This document shows, piece after piece, positions 1 to 11,925 of a stretch of 64,000 nt of DNA. The notes below the pieces were generated by a model. That model searched no databases, was not told the DNA's origin, and saw only the letters and a program-made list of their open reading frames with translations. Location of the stretch: positions 2,604,001 to 2,668,000 of the forward strand of contig OY752143.1 in assembly GCA_963573315.1 (NCBI GenBank), read 5' to 3'. Within the stretch, counting starts at the first letter, position 1. Each line of letters begins with the position of its first letter. Origin of the DNA: Entomortierella parvispora (taxonomy: Eukaryota > Mortierellomycota > Mortierellomycetes > Mortierellales > Mortierellaceae). The position numbers and the translations under genes are program-made.

Positions 1-975
1 TAGCGTCAAAGGAGCCCAACTAAGGTAAAATGGCACGAGTAAGCACTTGTTAGAAACATCATTTCTCCTCTGAAGCTTAGGTGCTTGATCCCTTTCCTCC
101 CATAAGGCTCTTACCTCGTTGATAAGTCCCACCAAGACTGCCTCCCACCCTTGCCTGGATGATGAAACCTGCTTCTCGTCCCAACTCTGTCCCACAACAA
201 CAACTCTCTCGTTGATAGGACGATGTGGTTGCTTTTGGCGCTGCTGCACAAAGTCATCATGGCCTCCAACAGAAAATTCGCCATCATCTGAGGTGTTGCC
301 ATCATCATCTGTCATCACACTGTTCTCTCTGTCCTCACGAGTTCCCGCTGTGGTGGCTCCCGAAGTAGTTGCGAAAATCGGCTTGGCGATGCCTTTGAGT
401 CTGTCCTGAATGATAACGTTCATGAGCGTTGAGTGGTACTCGGAAATCATAACACTTGGGTGCTGGATGTCGGTGTGTGAGAGGGAGTCTTGAAGATCCT
501 TAAATCCAAAAGGCGACAGCTTCAGCGGCGTGCTATTAATTAATCAGATATCCTCGCATTAGACGTTGTCCAGGATCATTTCGGATTGAGTCCCTCACCC
601 AGCCAAGCACAAAAGTTTACCTGAAAGAGTTTAGGAACTGCCACGCCATAATGACATCCTCAAAACATTCCTGGGGCACAGAGCTCTCTTTGGCAGCAGT
701 CGGCCGGACAGCAATGCGGTTCTCGTCCGACACCTTGGTAATCAACTTTTGGTCCAAATCAAGATCTTCGATGGGATACTTGATAGTTTTTGTCTCCACG
801 ACCACGGGAACAGCCTCCGTAGATGATTCCTTTGCTTTGTCTGCTGCCTCCTTCTTGGCTTTTTTGAGGGCTGCAAGCTCTGGAGCTGGATCAGTTGGCG
901 TCTATAAAATTCCGTGAATTCCAGTGTATTAAACATTAGCAGCTTTACGAGACTTGATCCACTTCCCTCCTCCTA

Positions 976-1013
<38 letters not shown>

Positions 1014-2484
1014 TCGCTTTTAGATATCCCATATAGATACCTTTCTCTTGTTGATTTTTGAGATTGCTCGGTTTCGTGCTTCATTGAGGTCGGAAGGTAG
1101 CTTTGTCTCCACGTCATACTTTTTGCAGAGGGATGGCTACGTTTTCAAAGAAACAGTAGAGAGTGCAAAAAAGGAGATCAGAAGATGTTTGGATTTGGTT
1201 GAATCAACAAATATGTGTCCAAATATTGCATGTACCTTGACCATCCATGGCGCCCCAATGTAACTCTCTTTTGTCGCACATTCGCGAATATACTTCCTGA
1301 GAATATTCTTGTTGAATGCCAGGCGATCACGACTATCCATTGTGAACATGTTGTAATCCGTGAGTACGATAGTCTCCATGACACCATTCGACCTTTGAGT
1401 TTTCGCATGTCCGATCCAAGTCAATACCTCAATAGTGAGCAATCCACGACTCTCTCCATATCTGGGATGCCTCTGCCTTTTTGATCCAGAACCTGTACAA
1501 GATACTGGCCAGGCGCCTCAGGCTCCTCTGCTCCATCCTGAACTGTTGTCCATTCGTCTTCAGGGAGTACTTTCCTGATGATCGCGCTGTAACTACAAAT
1601 CATGAAAAAAGTCATGCAAAGGAATTAGGACCATTTTCAGGACATAGATCGTAAGAACTCATCTACCTTGTCCCTCCATAGCTCACTTACGCAGATCCAT
1701 CCCACGAGACGTTCACGGGCTCATTGAGATAATACAAGTTCTTGAACTTCGAGTACGCATCTTCTACAACGCCATCGATTCTGGCTGTCTCTGAAAAGGA
1801 AATGTTCCGAAATCAAATATTCATGCCAGGTAGATCGAGCAAAGGAGATTTTTTTGGAGAGACGTTAGTGCGGTTACCTCCGTCGATCTTTCTCTTTGTC
1901 TTTTGTAGCCTCGCCGACTAGACAAACTAACAAAGACACTGAACCCTGGAAGCTAAAAAGTTACTTACGGAACTGAACAAATTGAAGCAGGGGTTTTCGA
2001 AGTTGAGGAGGGAACTTGTTGGCGACCATAGATTTTTCCTTGTGCTCAGACTCCAAGGCCTGCTTGTAGGTCAAACCGGACTTGCCAGTGGTCTCGCACT
2101 GCCAAGTCTTTTGTTGATAAAACATGTAGCGGTTGAGATAATCCCTATAGTGTCAAAAGTGGCCAGAAGAAAACAACAAGAAGGGCATTTTTGGCAAGAG
2201 TGACCGATCGGCAAGTTAAGGGAAATATAGGGCATCGCCAAAGGCGACACGCAAGAGAAAGCAGCATGAACAAACAGCAAACAGCAAAAGCACATATATC
2301 AACAGGCATAAACCGACAAAGGCATAGATAGCATAACACATAAGGACGACAAGGTAGGTTGATACTCGTAAGAGGTAAAGATCTCGTTCGTGAATGGCAT
2401 CATGAAGACGGGGAGATTGTCGTCAAAGTCATTGGGGTTGGGTGGGGGTACAGGCTTGATGGCCTTGCGTTTGAGAAGAGGCAT
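1..2484 (-). CDS. ITC1: ISWI-complex subunit, ITC1/ACF1-like (WAC and DDT domains), 3' part off window
   Basis: Probable non-catalytic subunit of an ISW2/ACF-type nucleosome-sliding complex. Exons on the minus strand: 2484-2366, 2144-1969, 1790-1691, 1592-1428, 1392-1236, 1136-1041, 901-621, 532-115 and 19 to beyond the window start. The N-terminus MPLLKRK followed by FMMPFTNEIF and then WQCETTGKSGLTY is the WAC domain of ACF1/BAZ1A/ITC1. Later exons give a WAKZ-like stretch and a DDT domain beginning FEDVIMAWQFLNSF. The acidic, serine-rich sequence after the DDT runs off the window. Exon 4 to 5 needs a 35-nt intron (1393-1427), which is unusually short. The start is the first ATG and opens the family N-terminus directly. 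Family assignment is firm; ITC1 versus another WAC-DDT paralogue is inferred. Confidence 0.85.
979..1010. repeat. (CT)n microsatellite
   Basis: A run of about 16 CT units inside the intron between exons 6 and 7 of the ITC1-like gene. Read on the gene strand it is (AG)n. Confidence 0.95.
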
Positions 2485-3394
2485 TGTCGCGGATGGGAAA
2501 GTAGCGGGTAAAGAGCTGATGTCGGCAGTGAGAGAGGGACGAGGTGGAGGTGATCAAGGATGTGTCGGAGGAGCGATTCACACTGTCCCTGTATGTCTGC
2601 GTCCGTGGTTAGGAGGGTCGGAGGCAAGGAAGAAAGGGGATGAGAGCAGAGGATGGACAGGGTGAGCGGGAATGCGGATAGGACGAAGGTGATGAGGAAA
2701 GAGAGAGAAGGAGGATGGAGAGGAGCCAAGAAACAAAACAGGCGAAAACACAGTCCACGCCCTTCCTGCTCTCTGGTGCTTTCGTTTCGTCGTCTGCTAG
2801 GCTGATCAGCACACAGACAGAGTGGATGTCCTCCATCTCTTCTCGCCAAGGCCATGGAGACTGTTCTCATGAGCCGCAGCAGCAACAGTCGGAGGTGTGG
2901 ATGCGGGTGATGATGGCTGCATGCCATGAAAGAAGAGTGAAGGCAAGGCAGACAGACAGCCAGGCATATGTGTGTATGTGTATGCGTGTTGTATGTGTGT
3001 GTGTGGTTGAGGAGCGGAGAGTGCAACAGTGGGACGCGACCTGCATAGGCACGCAGCACGTGCGATCGGGCAGTGTTCTTTTTGCCGATTTGCAGCAAAA
3101 GGAAAAGCTCGCGACGCGAAAAAAAAAATAATTTTGGATTTTTTGGCAGGAGGAGAGACGCGTGCGGACGGTGCTCTCTCGCCGTGTATCAGCAGCTCCT
3201 TTATTTCTTTATTTCAGATTTCGCTTGTCCCGCTTTCACTCTCCCCTCTCTTTTCTTTTCCTCTTCCTCCCTCTCTCTTCACCCTTTCACCTACATCTGA
3301 CCATCTGCAGGACCGACTCCCGGTGTATCTCGACCGCATCAATACCCTCAGCAACAACAGCAAGCAACCACACACCAACAACAACAACAACAAA
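2485..3394. promoter_or_regulatory. Shared divergent promoter region, ITC1-like / histone H1
   Basis: 910 bp between two start codons on opposite strands. It holds a TG-rich tract near 2968-3005, a CACGTG hexamer at 3057-3062 and a long C/T-rich leader just before the histone ATG, ending in AAC repeats. I see no coding sequence. Long open frames here are low-complexity and lack family similarity. Confidence 0.6.
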
Positions 3395-4614
3395 ATGTCT
3401 CCTCGCACCAAGGCCATCGCCGCTGCCCCCGCCCCTGCCCCCAAGGCTCCCGTCGTCAAGAAGGCCAAACCCGTCGCCGCCTCTACTGGACCCAAGAAGG
3501 ACGCGCCCACCTACAAGGTATGTCTGTTTCTTATTAACAACAAAGTGTTTACTCGTACCATCTCATCTCGACCTTGCGGATTGCGCACCCTCAAGTCTGA
3601 TGACAGACACCGAGCGGTGGGATGAGGCAACCGATCATCTGTCAAAAGCCAACGCCAGAACGAAAGTAACAAACATGGCTCATTCCCACTGATGGAACTT
3701 CTTTCCTCAGCATCTACTTGTTGTTGATGAAGACAGCCTCATCGTCGCTGTCCTTGGCACATCTACTACCACCTTCCCATCTCCCCCCAAGAAAAAATTG
3801 GGCAAAAAAAAAAAAAAAATCCTGACTTGGGAACGCTTGGAAGAAACAAAACAAAGAAAAAAAATCGGTCCCAGCTTTCTTTCATGGATCCTCTCCGAAG
3901 GACTGTCGGCTATATACCTTCAGCATCTGGAGCGTATACTTGTGTTGACGTAGATGTGTACTGACCTCTTGCTTACCCTGCTCGCGTCACCGCCTCAAAA
4001 CTTCACTTGAATAGGAGATGGTTGTCGCAGCTCTTCTTCACCTCAAGGATCGCAGCGGCTCTTCCCGTCAAGCTTTGAAGAAATATATTGCTGGAAACTA
4101 CAAGATTGGCGAGCACTCTGATGTTCACCTCAATGCCGCTATCAAGCGCGGAGTCGAGACTGGTGACTTTGTTCAGCCCAAGGGACAGTCCGGTCCTGTC
4201 AAGTTGGCCAAGAAGGAGCCCAAGAAGAAGGTGGTCAAGGAGAAGAAGGAACCCAAGGAGAAGAAGGCAAAGAAGCCCTCTGTCAAGAAGGCTGCTGTCA
4301 AGAAGGATGGTACCAAGGTAAGATTCAAGAATATTTGGAACAGTGTACAGCCTCATCGCGGGACCAGGTTACTCATCATGGACACCTTTGTTGTTCAGAC
4401 TACTCCAAAGAAGGCCACAGCTGTCAAGAAGGCCACTAAGAAGACTGACGCCAAGAAGCCAGCTGCCAAGAAGACCGCCGCAGCAAAGAAGCCCTCTACT
4501 CCCAAGAAAATTGCGTCTCCTAAGAAGGTCGCTGCACCAAAGGAGAAGAAGGCTGCTGCCCCCAAGGAGAAGAAGGCTAAGGCTACTCCCAAGGCCAAGG
4601 CCGTCAAGGCCTGA
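3395..4614 (+). CDS. HHO1: Linker histone H1
   Basis: Linker histone that binds nucleosomal DNA at the entry/exit site. Exons 3395-3517, 4015-4317 and 4399-4614 join in phase to 213 residues. The N-terminus is A/P/K-rich. Residues about 39-108 form the winged-helix H15 domain, seen in EMVVAALLHLKDRSGSS, RQALKKYI and HLNAAIKRGVETGDFV. The tail after it is almost entirely K, A, P and T in the repeated pattern PKKxA, as in H1 C-termini. Intron 1 (497 bp) falls at the start of the globular domain. An AATAAA lies 183 bp past the stop codon. Confidence 0.95.
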
Positions 4615-4987
4615 ATAGTTGACAAAGATGTCGCTAACCCCTCCATGAGACCATGACATATCGTTGAGCTGTTTTCGCGTCGTTTAGGCCTCTTTCATTT
4701 CATTTCTTGGGCGTGGAGTTTGTGAGCAAACCCTTTGAATCCTCACGTTGTGCCCAACTGTCGACAATACCTGACAACTTGTACTTTTATTTCTCGAATA
4801 AATACTTTGCTTAAAAAGCCATGATTAAAATTTTAAAAGATATGTTTGCGTCACCGAAACTGTACCTGAGCGCGTGCAGTGCCAATGGCCTAGCGCGGGG
4901 GGTGTGCAAGGGAAAAGAGGTGGGCTCCCTTGCCCTCTGACCCTCATCCTTCCAACCCAAACCACTCCTCGATCCATCATCGCCATC
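4615..4987. other. Intergenic, H1 to EB1
   Basis: 373 bp with the H1 3' untranslated region and the EB1 promoter. I see no gene. Confidence 0.6.
4797..4802 (+). terminator. Poly(A) signal AATAAA of histone H1
   Basis: AATAAA 183 bp past the H1 stop and before the next gene. It suggests this H1 mRNA is polyadenylated. Confidence 0.6.
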
Positions 4988-6477
4988 ATGTCTGAAAGCA
5001 GAGGAGAACTTATCGCCTGGGTCAACGACCTCTTGCGCCTCAACTACACCAAGGTCGAGCAGCTTGGCACAGGTAACCCTCCACCCCATAACATCCCTCT
5101 TGTTCTCAGAACTCGCGAAACCGTCACGTCCACCCCCCTTGTGCTGGACCTGAACTTGCGAGAACGACCATCCTAATTCAACTGACCGAGGAATGCCCCT
5201 AATTTGACGAAAGCCATGGGTATCGGTACAATGGAAGTTTGAACACGGTCTGTGAAGGATGGACCTCACACGAGAGCATTTTCAGGAGCAGAAGGTCCTT
5301 TTGACCGTATTTCAAACATACAAGAAGACCCCTGCTGTCTACCATCCTCTCTCCGTTCGCTTTTGCTTGGCCGTTGACACACTCTCACTACTTTGTGAAT
5401 AGGTGCTGCTTATGCCCAAATCATGGACTCTATCTACGGTATGTTTCTATCTACTTTGCACCTTGAAGATGGTCACTTTCGAGCGGCCCGTTTCCCGTCG
5501 AAATAACACCCGTCATCTTTTTTCACGTGTAGGTGACCTGCCAATGTCTCGTGTGAAGTTCGCCACCAAGCACGAGTACGAATATCTTGGAAACTTCAAA
5601 GTTTTGCAGACTTGCTTCACCCGCAACAAGATCGATAAAGTATGGACGGCGACTGCGGGAAGGCGGGAGTTTGCTGTATTTGTTTATCGTATTACTATGG
5701 TGAGACTCATCCTCGGGCGCTTTGATCCTTTATTATAGGCCATCCCAACCGACCGTCTAATGAAGTGCAAGATGCAGGACAACCTCGAGTTTCTTCAGTG
5801 GATCAAAAAGTTTTGGGACGTCAACTTTGCAGGAGACAGCTATGATGCCGTTGCACGTAGAGGAGCTGGCAACGAGCCTAACGCTGCTGCCAACCGTTCC
5901 ACCAGCACCCCAGTCAGAAGAGCCATGAACAATGGAGGTACCTTCAGCAAGATCCAGGCATTTCCTCTGTACGATGCTTTCTTTGACCGCTGTCTCATCA
6001 TTTGCCTAAATTCCGGTCTAACAAATTAGCCAACAGCTCGATGTCTGGACGTGGCTCTGGCGGTCGCTTGTCCGCTGCCAACACTTCATTGCGTGGACCA
6101 AGTCCCGACCACTCTGTCGTTTTGAACCTGCAAAAGGAGCTTCAGGAGGAGCGCACAACTGTTGCCGCTCTTGAAAAGGAGCGCGATTTCTACTTTGGCA
6201 AGCTGAGAGATATCGAGGTCATGCTGCAGCAGGAACTCGAGTCGCACCCCGATGTTGGCGACACTCAGTTCCTGAAAGACATCCAGGCCATCCTCTACAG
6301 CACAGAGGTACCGTGGACTTGCTGCACTTGCTTTTTCTCTTTTTTTTTGTTCTTTGGCGTCTTTTTCTAAACATTGCTCCTCTTTTTGTCTTGAATTCAA
6401 ATCTATAGGAGGGATTCGAGGCCCCAGTGGAGGATGTTCCTGCAGAAGCGGAAGAATACCCTGATGAGACGTTTTAA
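4988..6477 (+). CDS. BIM1: EB1-family microtubule plus-end tracking protein
   Basis: Autonomous plus-end tracker that recruits other +TIPs (BIM1, Mal3, EB1). Exons 4988-5072, 5403-5438, 5533-5639, 5739-5937, 6030-6307 and 6409-6477 give 257 residues. The N-terminal calponin-homology domain (about 1-115) shows [42 protein letters not shown] and [20 protein letters not shown]-rich linker follows. Then comes the EBH coiled coil, including [20 protein letters not shown] and [12 protein letters not shown], then an acidic tail ending DETF. The start gives the family N-terminus. Confidence 0.95.
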
Positions 6478-6730
6478 GTGCTCTTTTCCCTTCCTTTTCC
6501 CTCAAACTAATTACATGCTGCAATCTCGCGCTCAGCAACAAAAAAAACAGATATAAAGCTTCTCTTGTCCAACAGGCACAGGCTAACAATGGTCCGAATG
6601 GTTGTGCTGTGCAATTGAAAAATCGAGCGTCAATCTACATCAGACCCTTAAGTGATCTGCTCAATGAAAAAAATTGTGGAAGTCCAAAGGAATCAATGGC
6701 CCTCACATCAACCATTCAGCTGCAGACATC

Positions 6731-8967
6731 ATGGTAGGACCTCAGGACGACAGGAACGCGGGCGAATGGCGCTCATGCAGCCGCACATTGACATTGCTCG
6801 AGCTTGGGAAGAGACCACTTTACTAATGTGCTGTCCATCTGGGGACCTCTGCGTTTCATAGGGTATTTTGGAAAAGATTGCCGACATCGAGAGGGAGATC
6901 TCGAAGACTCAGAAGAACAAGGGTAATCATCTCATCCATTGGGTCATTGCAATCGAGCGACCCTTTTTGTTGCAGATAGGAAGGCAGCTCGTGAATATAC
7001 TTTTCAATGTAGAGGCAACCGGCGCGGCTGTCGATATATACCTAGGAAAGGAAATCTCATCAAAAACGTTGTCTCCGTCAAAATAGCCACGGAGTACCAT
7101 TTGGGTCTCTTGAAGGCCAAGTTGGCCAAGTACCGTGTCCAGCTTTTGGATCCTGGAAAGACTGCTGCAAAGGTAAGACTACAGGATCACGATACTCTTT
7201 GTTAATATGCAATACAGGCACTTGGTGAGACCGTCGTCACTAAAGTCTTTTTTTTTTTTTGCATTGATATCACGACCTACAGGGAGAGGGATTCGATGTT
7301 ATGAAATCAGGAGATGCTCGTGTGGCGCTGATTGGATTCCCCTCGGTCGGAAAGTCCACCCTGTTGAACAAGTTGACCAACACACACTCGGAGGCTTGCG
7401 CGTACGAGTTCACAACTTTGACATGCATTCCCGGAAAGATCGAGTACAACGGCGCCAACATTCAGCTGTTGGATCTTCCCGGTATTATTGAGGGAGCCGC
7501 TCAAGGAAAGGGTCGTGGTCGTCAGGTACGGAAAACTACAATTAGACTGAGACTTACAGGGGATCCATTGACAGCAAAAAATATGGCCCAAAAATTTGCG
7601 TGAAAGCACTCTGATCTGATGATGTTTTCCCTTGTTTATCCTTGCCCCTACACTATAGGTTATTGCTGTCGCCAGAACCGCCGACTTGATCATGATCATG
7701 CTGGATGCCACAAAATCTGCTCAGCAGAGGGAACTTTTGGAGGCTGAATTGGAAGCTGTTGGAATTCGTTTGAATACCCAGAGGCCAAATGTTTACTTCA
7801 AGGTATGACATTTTCTGCAAGGCTACTGCCAGATCGCAAGCGGAAGGACACTTGGCAATTGACCATTATCATGACTTGATATTAGCCGCTTTGAGAGTAA
7901 ACAGGCTGACCAAGTGTGCTTTTTTTGTTTGGATGTAGATCAAGACTGGAGGTGGAATCAGTTTCAACGCCACATGCAAACTGACCACATTGTCGGAAAA
8001 GACTGTCAACCTCATTCTCCACGACTACAGTAAGTTCACAACGCGGACTGTGCGATAATGATGACAAAGGTATCTCGAGAGTTGCGTATTCACGTTATTA
8101 ATGGATCCACTTTTTGCTTGGGGTACGATTCTTAGGAATCTTCAACGCTGAGGTTTTGATTCGCGAGGATATCACTGTTGACGAGTTTATTGATGTTGTG
8201 CTTGGAAACCGCAAATACATCAATGCCATCTACGTGAGCCTGGAAAATTGATAGAGAAGCGCCCTTGTCTCGTCTTTTGTTCCTGCTTCTAATCCCGTTT
8301 GCAATCGCTTCATAGTGTTACAACAAGATTGACTCGATCACGATCGAGCAAGTGGACGAGTTGGCACGTACACCTAACACTGTCGTTGTCAGTTGTGAGA
8401 TGGACTTGAACATGGACTTTTTGGTTGAGACCATCTGGAAGAATCTTCATCTGCTCCGTGTATATACCAAGAAGAGAGGCGAGTACCCCGATTTTGAAGG
8501 AGGCTTGATCATTCGTTCTGGCTCTACCATTGAGCATGTCGTAAGTGCACCACTGTAGAGAATATGTTGCATTCCCCACCCTATTCTGCTTCGTTATTTG
8601 GGAGACGAGGGGCCTAACCTTTTTGCAATTGAGGAGAACAATGACCCGTTACGGATGAACTGTCTAACTAACTAAAAAAAACTCTGGCTCTCTCTGTATT
8701 TGCTGAAAATTTTATGTTTTTCCTAGTGCCACGCCATCCATCGGTCCCTGGTAGCAGAGTTCAAGTATGCCCTGGTGTGGGGTCGGTCTGCGAAGCACAA
8801 CCCTCAGCGTGTAGGATTGTCCCATCTGGTTGACAATGAGGACGTGGTATGTTACTCATGCTGGAGTCTCTTCATTCGAACGTGGACTCGTGTCGCACAA
8901 CAATAGTTATTAACGTTGAACATGCAATGGTCTGATTTTGTAGATTCAAGTTGTCAAGAGACGTTAA
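6731..8967 (+). CDS. RBG2: DRG2/RBG2-type developmentally regulated GTP-binding protein
   Basis: Translation-associated GTPase of the DRG family, DRG2 branch. Exons 6731-6733, 6862-6922, 7087-7172, 7283-7525, 7659-7802, 7939-8029, 8136-8233, 8316-8540, 8727-8846 and 8944-8967 give 364 residues, the usual DRG2 length. Exon 1 is only the ATG followed by a GTAGGA donor. It completes the conserved start M-GILEKI, and no other upstream ATG joins so cleanly. Visible motifs are G1 GFPSVGKS at about 68-75, G3 DLPG, G4 NKID at 245-248, and the C-terminal TGS-domain end CHAIHRSL to VKRR. The stretch [20 protein letters not shown] is diagnostic of DRG2 rather than DRG1. Confidence 0.95.
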
Positions 8968-9849
8968 AGGTTTCCGTAGTGCCGCAAAATGTAATCTTCA
9001 ATTATTCAATTATCCAACTACTTGTTTCAATGGGCGGGCGAAGCGAAAAAACATGAACAGCCCAATATCAGAACTCTTGCAGCCTGCAGTGGGGAAGCAT
9101 TATTGTTTTGCTTCTTTTCTTCATCGCGTGAGCCAGGTTGCACCGGGGGATCGCCGATGTGTGGTCGGCGCCAGAGTGAAGGCGAGACTATTTCATTTGC
9201 GGAGTGTTTCTAAAAGGGTGACCACACCAGCAAGAAAGTATGTTTTCTTTCCTTTCTTTTTGGGCCTGGAATATTTTGTGTTTGAGCTGAAATTGGGTCC
9301 TGACTGTGATGAGGACCTGGACAGGTCGTTGAGGGTCGCACGAACAGTGCACAGGATGGAAGGCGTCCAAGTCTTCTATTCTTCTATTTTGCCGACTTGT
9401 TTTGATCTCGCGCACGCCCAAACACAGAGCAGCTCAATTTATCTGTTGTGTCGCCCTGCCATGTGTGGGCAACGTTGGGTTGCCGTCCGAGCCAACCCCG
9501 AGGGAGTTCTCCCTCCCCCCAAAAGCACTAGCGTTCTGTGCTCTCGGGGCTCACCCCTGCTCATTCCTGGAAACAGGCTTCTGAAGGCAACGGCGGGCGG
9601 TTGACTCGCCCAGCGTACCAAGGAAACACTCAACTTTGATCATTCTTCTCGGGTTGACACACTCTCTTTCTCTCCTCTCTTCTTCTCCTCGTCCCTCTTC
9701 TCCTCCCTCCCCACACTCTTGCTCCTCATCCTCCTTTGGGTCCAACTCCGACTTTTGCATTCCTCATCCCTCGTTCACTTTTTTCATCGGACCCATTCCT
9801 GCACACTACTCATCTCAGTCCCAGAAAAAAAAATTGTTGCAAGAGTAGA
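8968..9849. other. Intergenic, RBG2 to kelch gene
   Basis: 882 bp. The last 200 bp are C/T-rich and look like the kelch-gene leader. An open frame at 8951-9604 overlaps the last RBG2 exon out of phase and has no recognisable family. I see no supported gene. Confidence 0.5.
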
Positions 9850-11925
9850 ATGAGAGTCATCTCGATCGCAACCACGTTGACTCTTTTAGGAGCAGCGACC
9901 CTCCTTGACCTTGTCTCTGCCGCAGATCCAAAGCCCACCTTTGGGCACACTGCTCTCTTAGTGGACAGCACAGTCTTTATTCAGGGCGGCACCAACACTG
10001 GTAACACGCCTACCAATGCCGCGTTTGCGTTGGTCCTAGACTCCACAAAAGGAGGTACGCTCGAGGGCGCGACTATGCTCGACTTTACGACCTTGGGAAA
10101 CCTCTCTGCACGCGACTTTCACGGCGCGGTGGAGACGACAGGAGGATTGATGGTGAGCTGTGGCACGGTGGATGGCGGGTCTGCAGTCATGACCTGCGAT
10201 GAATTCGACGTGGTTCGGTACAATAGCACTCGAATGGACAATGTCCCTAACACGGTTCTAGGTCGCGGCGGGATGGCTGTTGGTTTGTCGAGTGTGAGTG
10301 CATATTTCTTGGGTGGGTCCACGAGTGCGTTTGCGGATGCGACCAAGGGCTTCTCGGCGGATATGGATATCCTGATGATCTCGTCGAACCTGAGATGGCG
10401 AAAGGGAACAAAGATGCCAGCGGCCACCCGGTTTCATACCGCGACGTGGGTCGATGGCTCGGTTGGGGGCTTGGTCGTGCTTGGAGGCCAGCTCCAAGGC
10501 GGAGCCGCGGTGAGCATGAATACCGCATCCCTGTTTGTCAATTCCAACTGGACCACCATGTAAGCCAAAGAAAGAGAAAGCCCATGAAAATGCTTTTTTG
10601 TTGTTGTTGTTGTTGTTTGTGCGGGAACCACAAGGGCGTTTCGCAAACTAGGACGCAATTTAGATAAACTTTGGGGGGGGGGGGGGGGTCAAAAGACTTG
10701 AGACTGAATTCCCGCCTTTCTTTCTTTCTTTTCTGGATTATGTGGGTGATTCACCACACAGGGCGATTGCAGGCGATGCCATCCCGGCCCGCTTTGGACA
10801 CTCGACTGTGACGGATGACAATGGATTGATTTATGTCTATGGAGGCAAGACCACGGCAGCAGGACCAGCCCTGAATGACTTGTATGTGCTCGATACTACA
10901 AACACAACTTGGTCCTGGAAAAAGTTGACTGTCACCACGGCCGAGCCCCGGGCCTTCCACGCCTCAGTCCTTTTACCAGATGGAGACACCATCTTGCACA
11001 CGTTCGGTCTTGGTGGCGCGGGTCCCGAGACCGCCGTGTCTACGATTTCGAGTTATAGTATCTCCAAGAACGCCTGGGTTGCCGCCGTGGCGCCTCCTGC
11101 GGCCACCGTCGCCACTACTTCTCCTAACAAGCCACCCGGTAAGAGAAAAAAAAAAGAGAAGAATGAGAGGTTTGACAGACGCGTCCAAAGAAAGTAGAAA
11201 ACTAATCCAATTTCGAAATCACAGAGACCAACAACATTCCTGGCGATCCAAACTTCAAGCACCCCAGCGGAGACGAAGGTGAAGATGGAAAGAAGTCCAA
11301 TGTGGGCATGATTGCTGGTATCGCGGTCGGCTGCGTGGTGATCTTGGCCATTGGTGGATTCTTGTTCCATCGTCGGAGACGTCAGCAACGAGGTGGTTCC
11401 CAAAAGTCCATGGCGGCCGCTGGATCGGCTGTAGCAGGACAAGGAGGTGATGGCGGAGAGGGAGCCAAGTTGGGTCGCTCCTTCACGATTCGTAAGCCAG
11501 CTGATGTTTATGTGGCGGATGACCGGGAGCTGAATGGGGACCAATACCCTCAATATCGCAGTGATCAAGATGTTCAGACCGTTCCTTATTACGGAGACCG
11601 AAAGTACAACCCCAACGACAGCCTTCAATCCTCCCCTCGTCAGTACCAACAGCAGCAATACCAACAACAACCGTACCAAGAGTACGAATTGAACGATACT
11701 AGCCGCTTAAAGTACAGTGGCAGCAAGCAGAGCCATATCAACTCGCACGACATTGCAGAGACCCAGAGGATGGTTGAACATGAACAGCGCAAGATGATGA
11801 AGGAATACCAGCAAATGTCGGCCGAGTTCGCCGCCAACCAGATGCCACTTTCCCAGAAGCTTGGCAGTCAGCAGCAAAGTGGAGGTCGCCAGAACGACTA
11901 CGAATACAAGAAAACCCATTTCTAA
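9850..11925 (+). CDS. Secreted/membrane kelch-repeat protein with single TM segment
   Basis: Exons 9850-10559, 10762-11138 and 11225-11925 join to 595 residues. A signal peptide (MRVISIATTLTLLGAATLL, cleavage near the following A-D) precedes kelch-type beta-propeller repeats. These are seen in FGHTALLVDSTVFIQGG, RFHTATWVDGSVGGLVVLGG and RFGHSTVTDDNGLIYVYGG. A hydrophobic segment MIAGIAVGCVVILAIGGFLF at about 391-410 is followed by RRRR, a stop-transfer signal. The cytoplasmic tail is Q/Y-rich (YQQQQYQQQPYQEY). This predicts a type I surface protein with a propeller outside; its ligand is unknown. Mucoromycotan genomes often carry many such genes (family knowledge). An AATAAA lies 27 bp past the stop. 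Confidence 0.85.
10673..10688 (+). repeat. G16 homopolymer
   Basis: Sixteen consecutive G bases within intron 1 of the kelch gene. It could be a slippage or sequencing problem spot. Confidence 0.9.

Noticed and set aside
2400-3098. 232-codon minus-strand open frame upstream of the ITC1-like gene
   Set aside because: Low-complexity H/T/L/S composition, overlaps the ITC1 start in another frame, and no family features.
8951-9604. 217-codon plus-strand open frame
   Set aside because: Begins inside the last RBG2 exon in the wrong frame; no conserved motif or promoter context.
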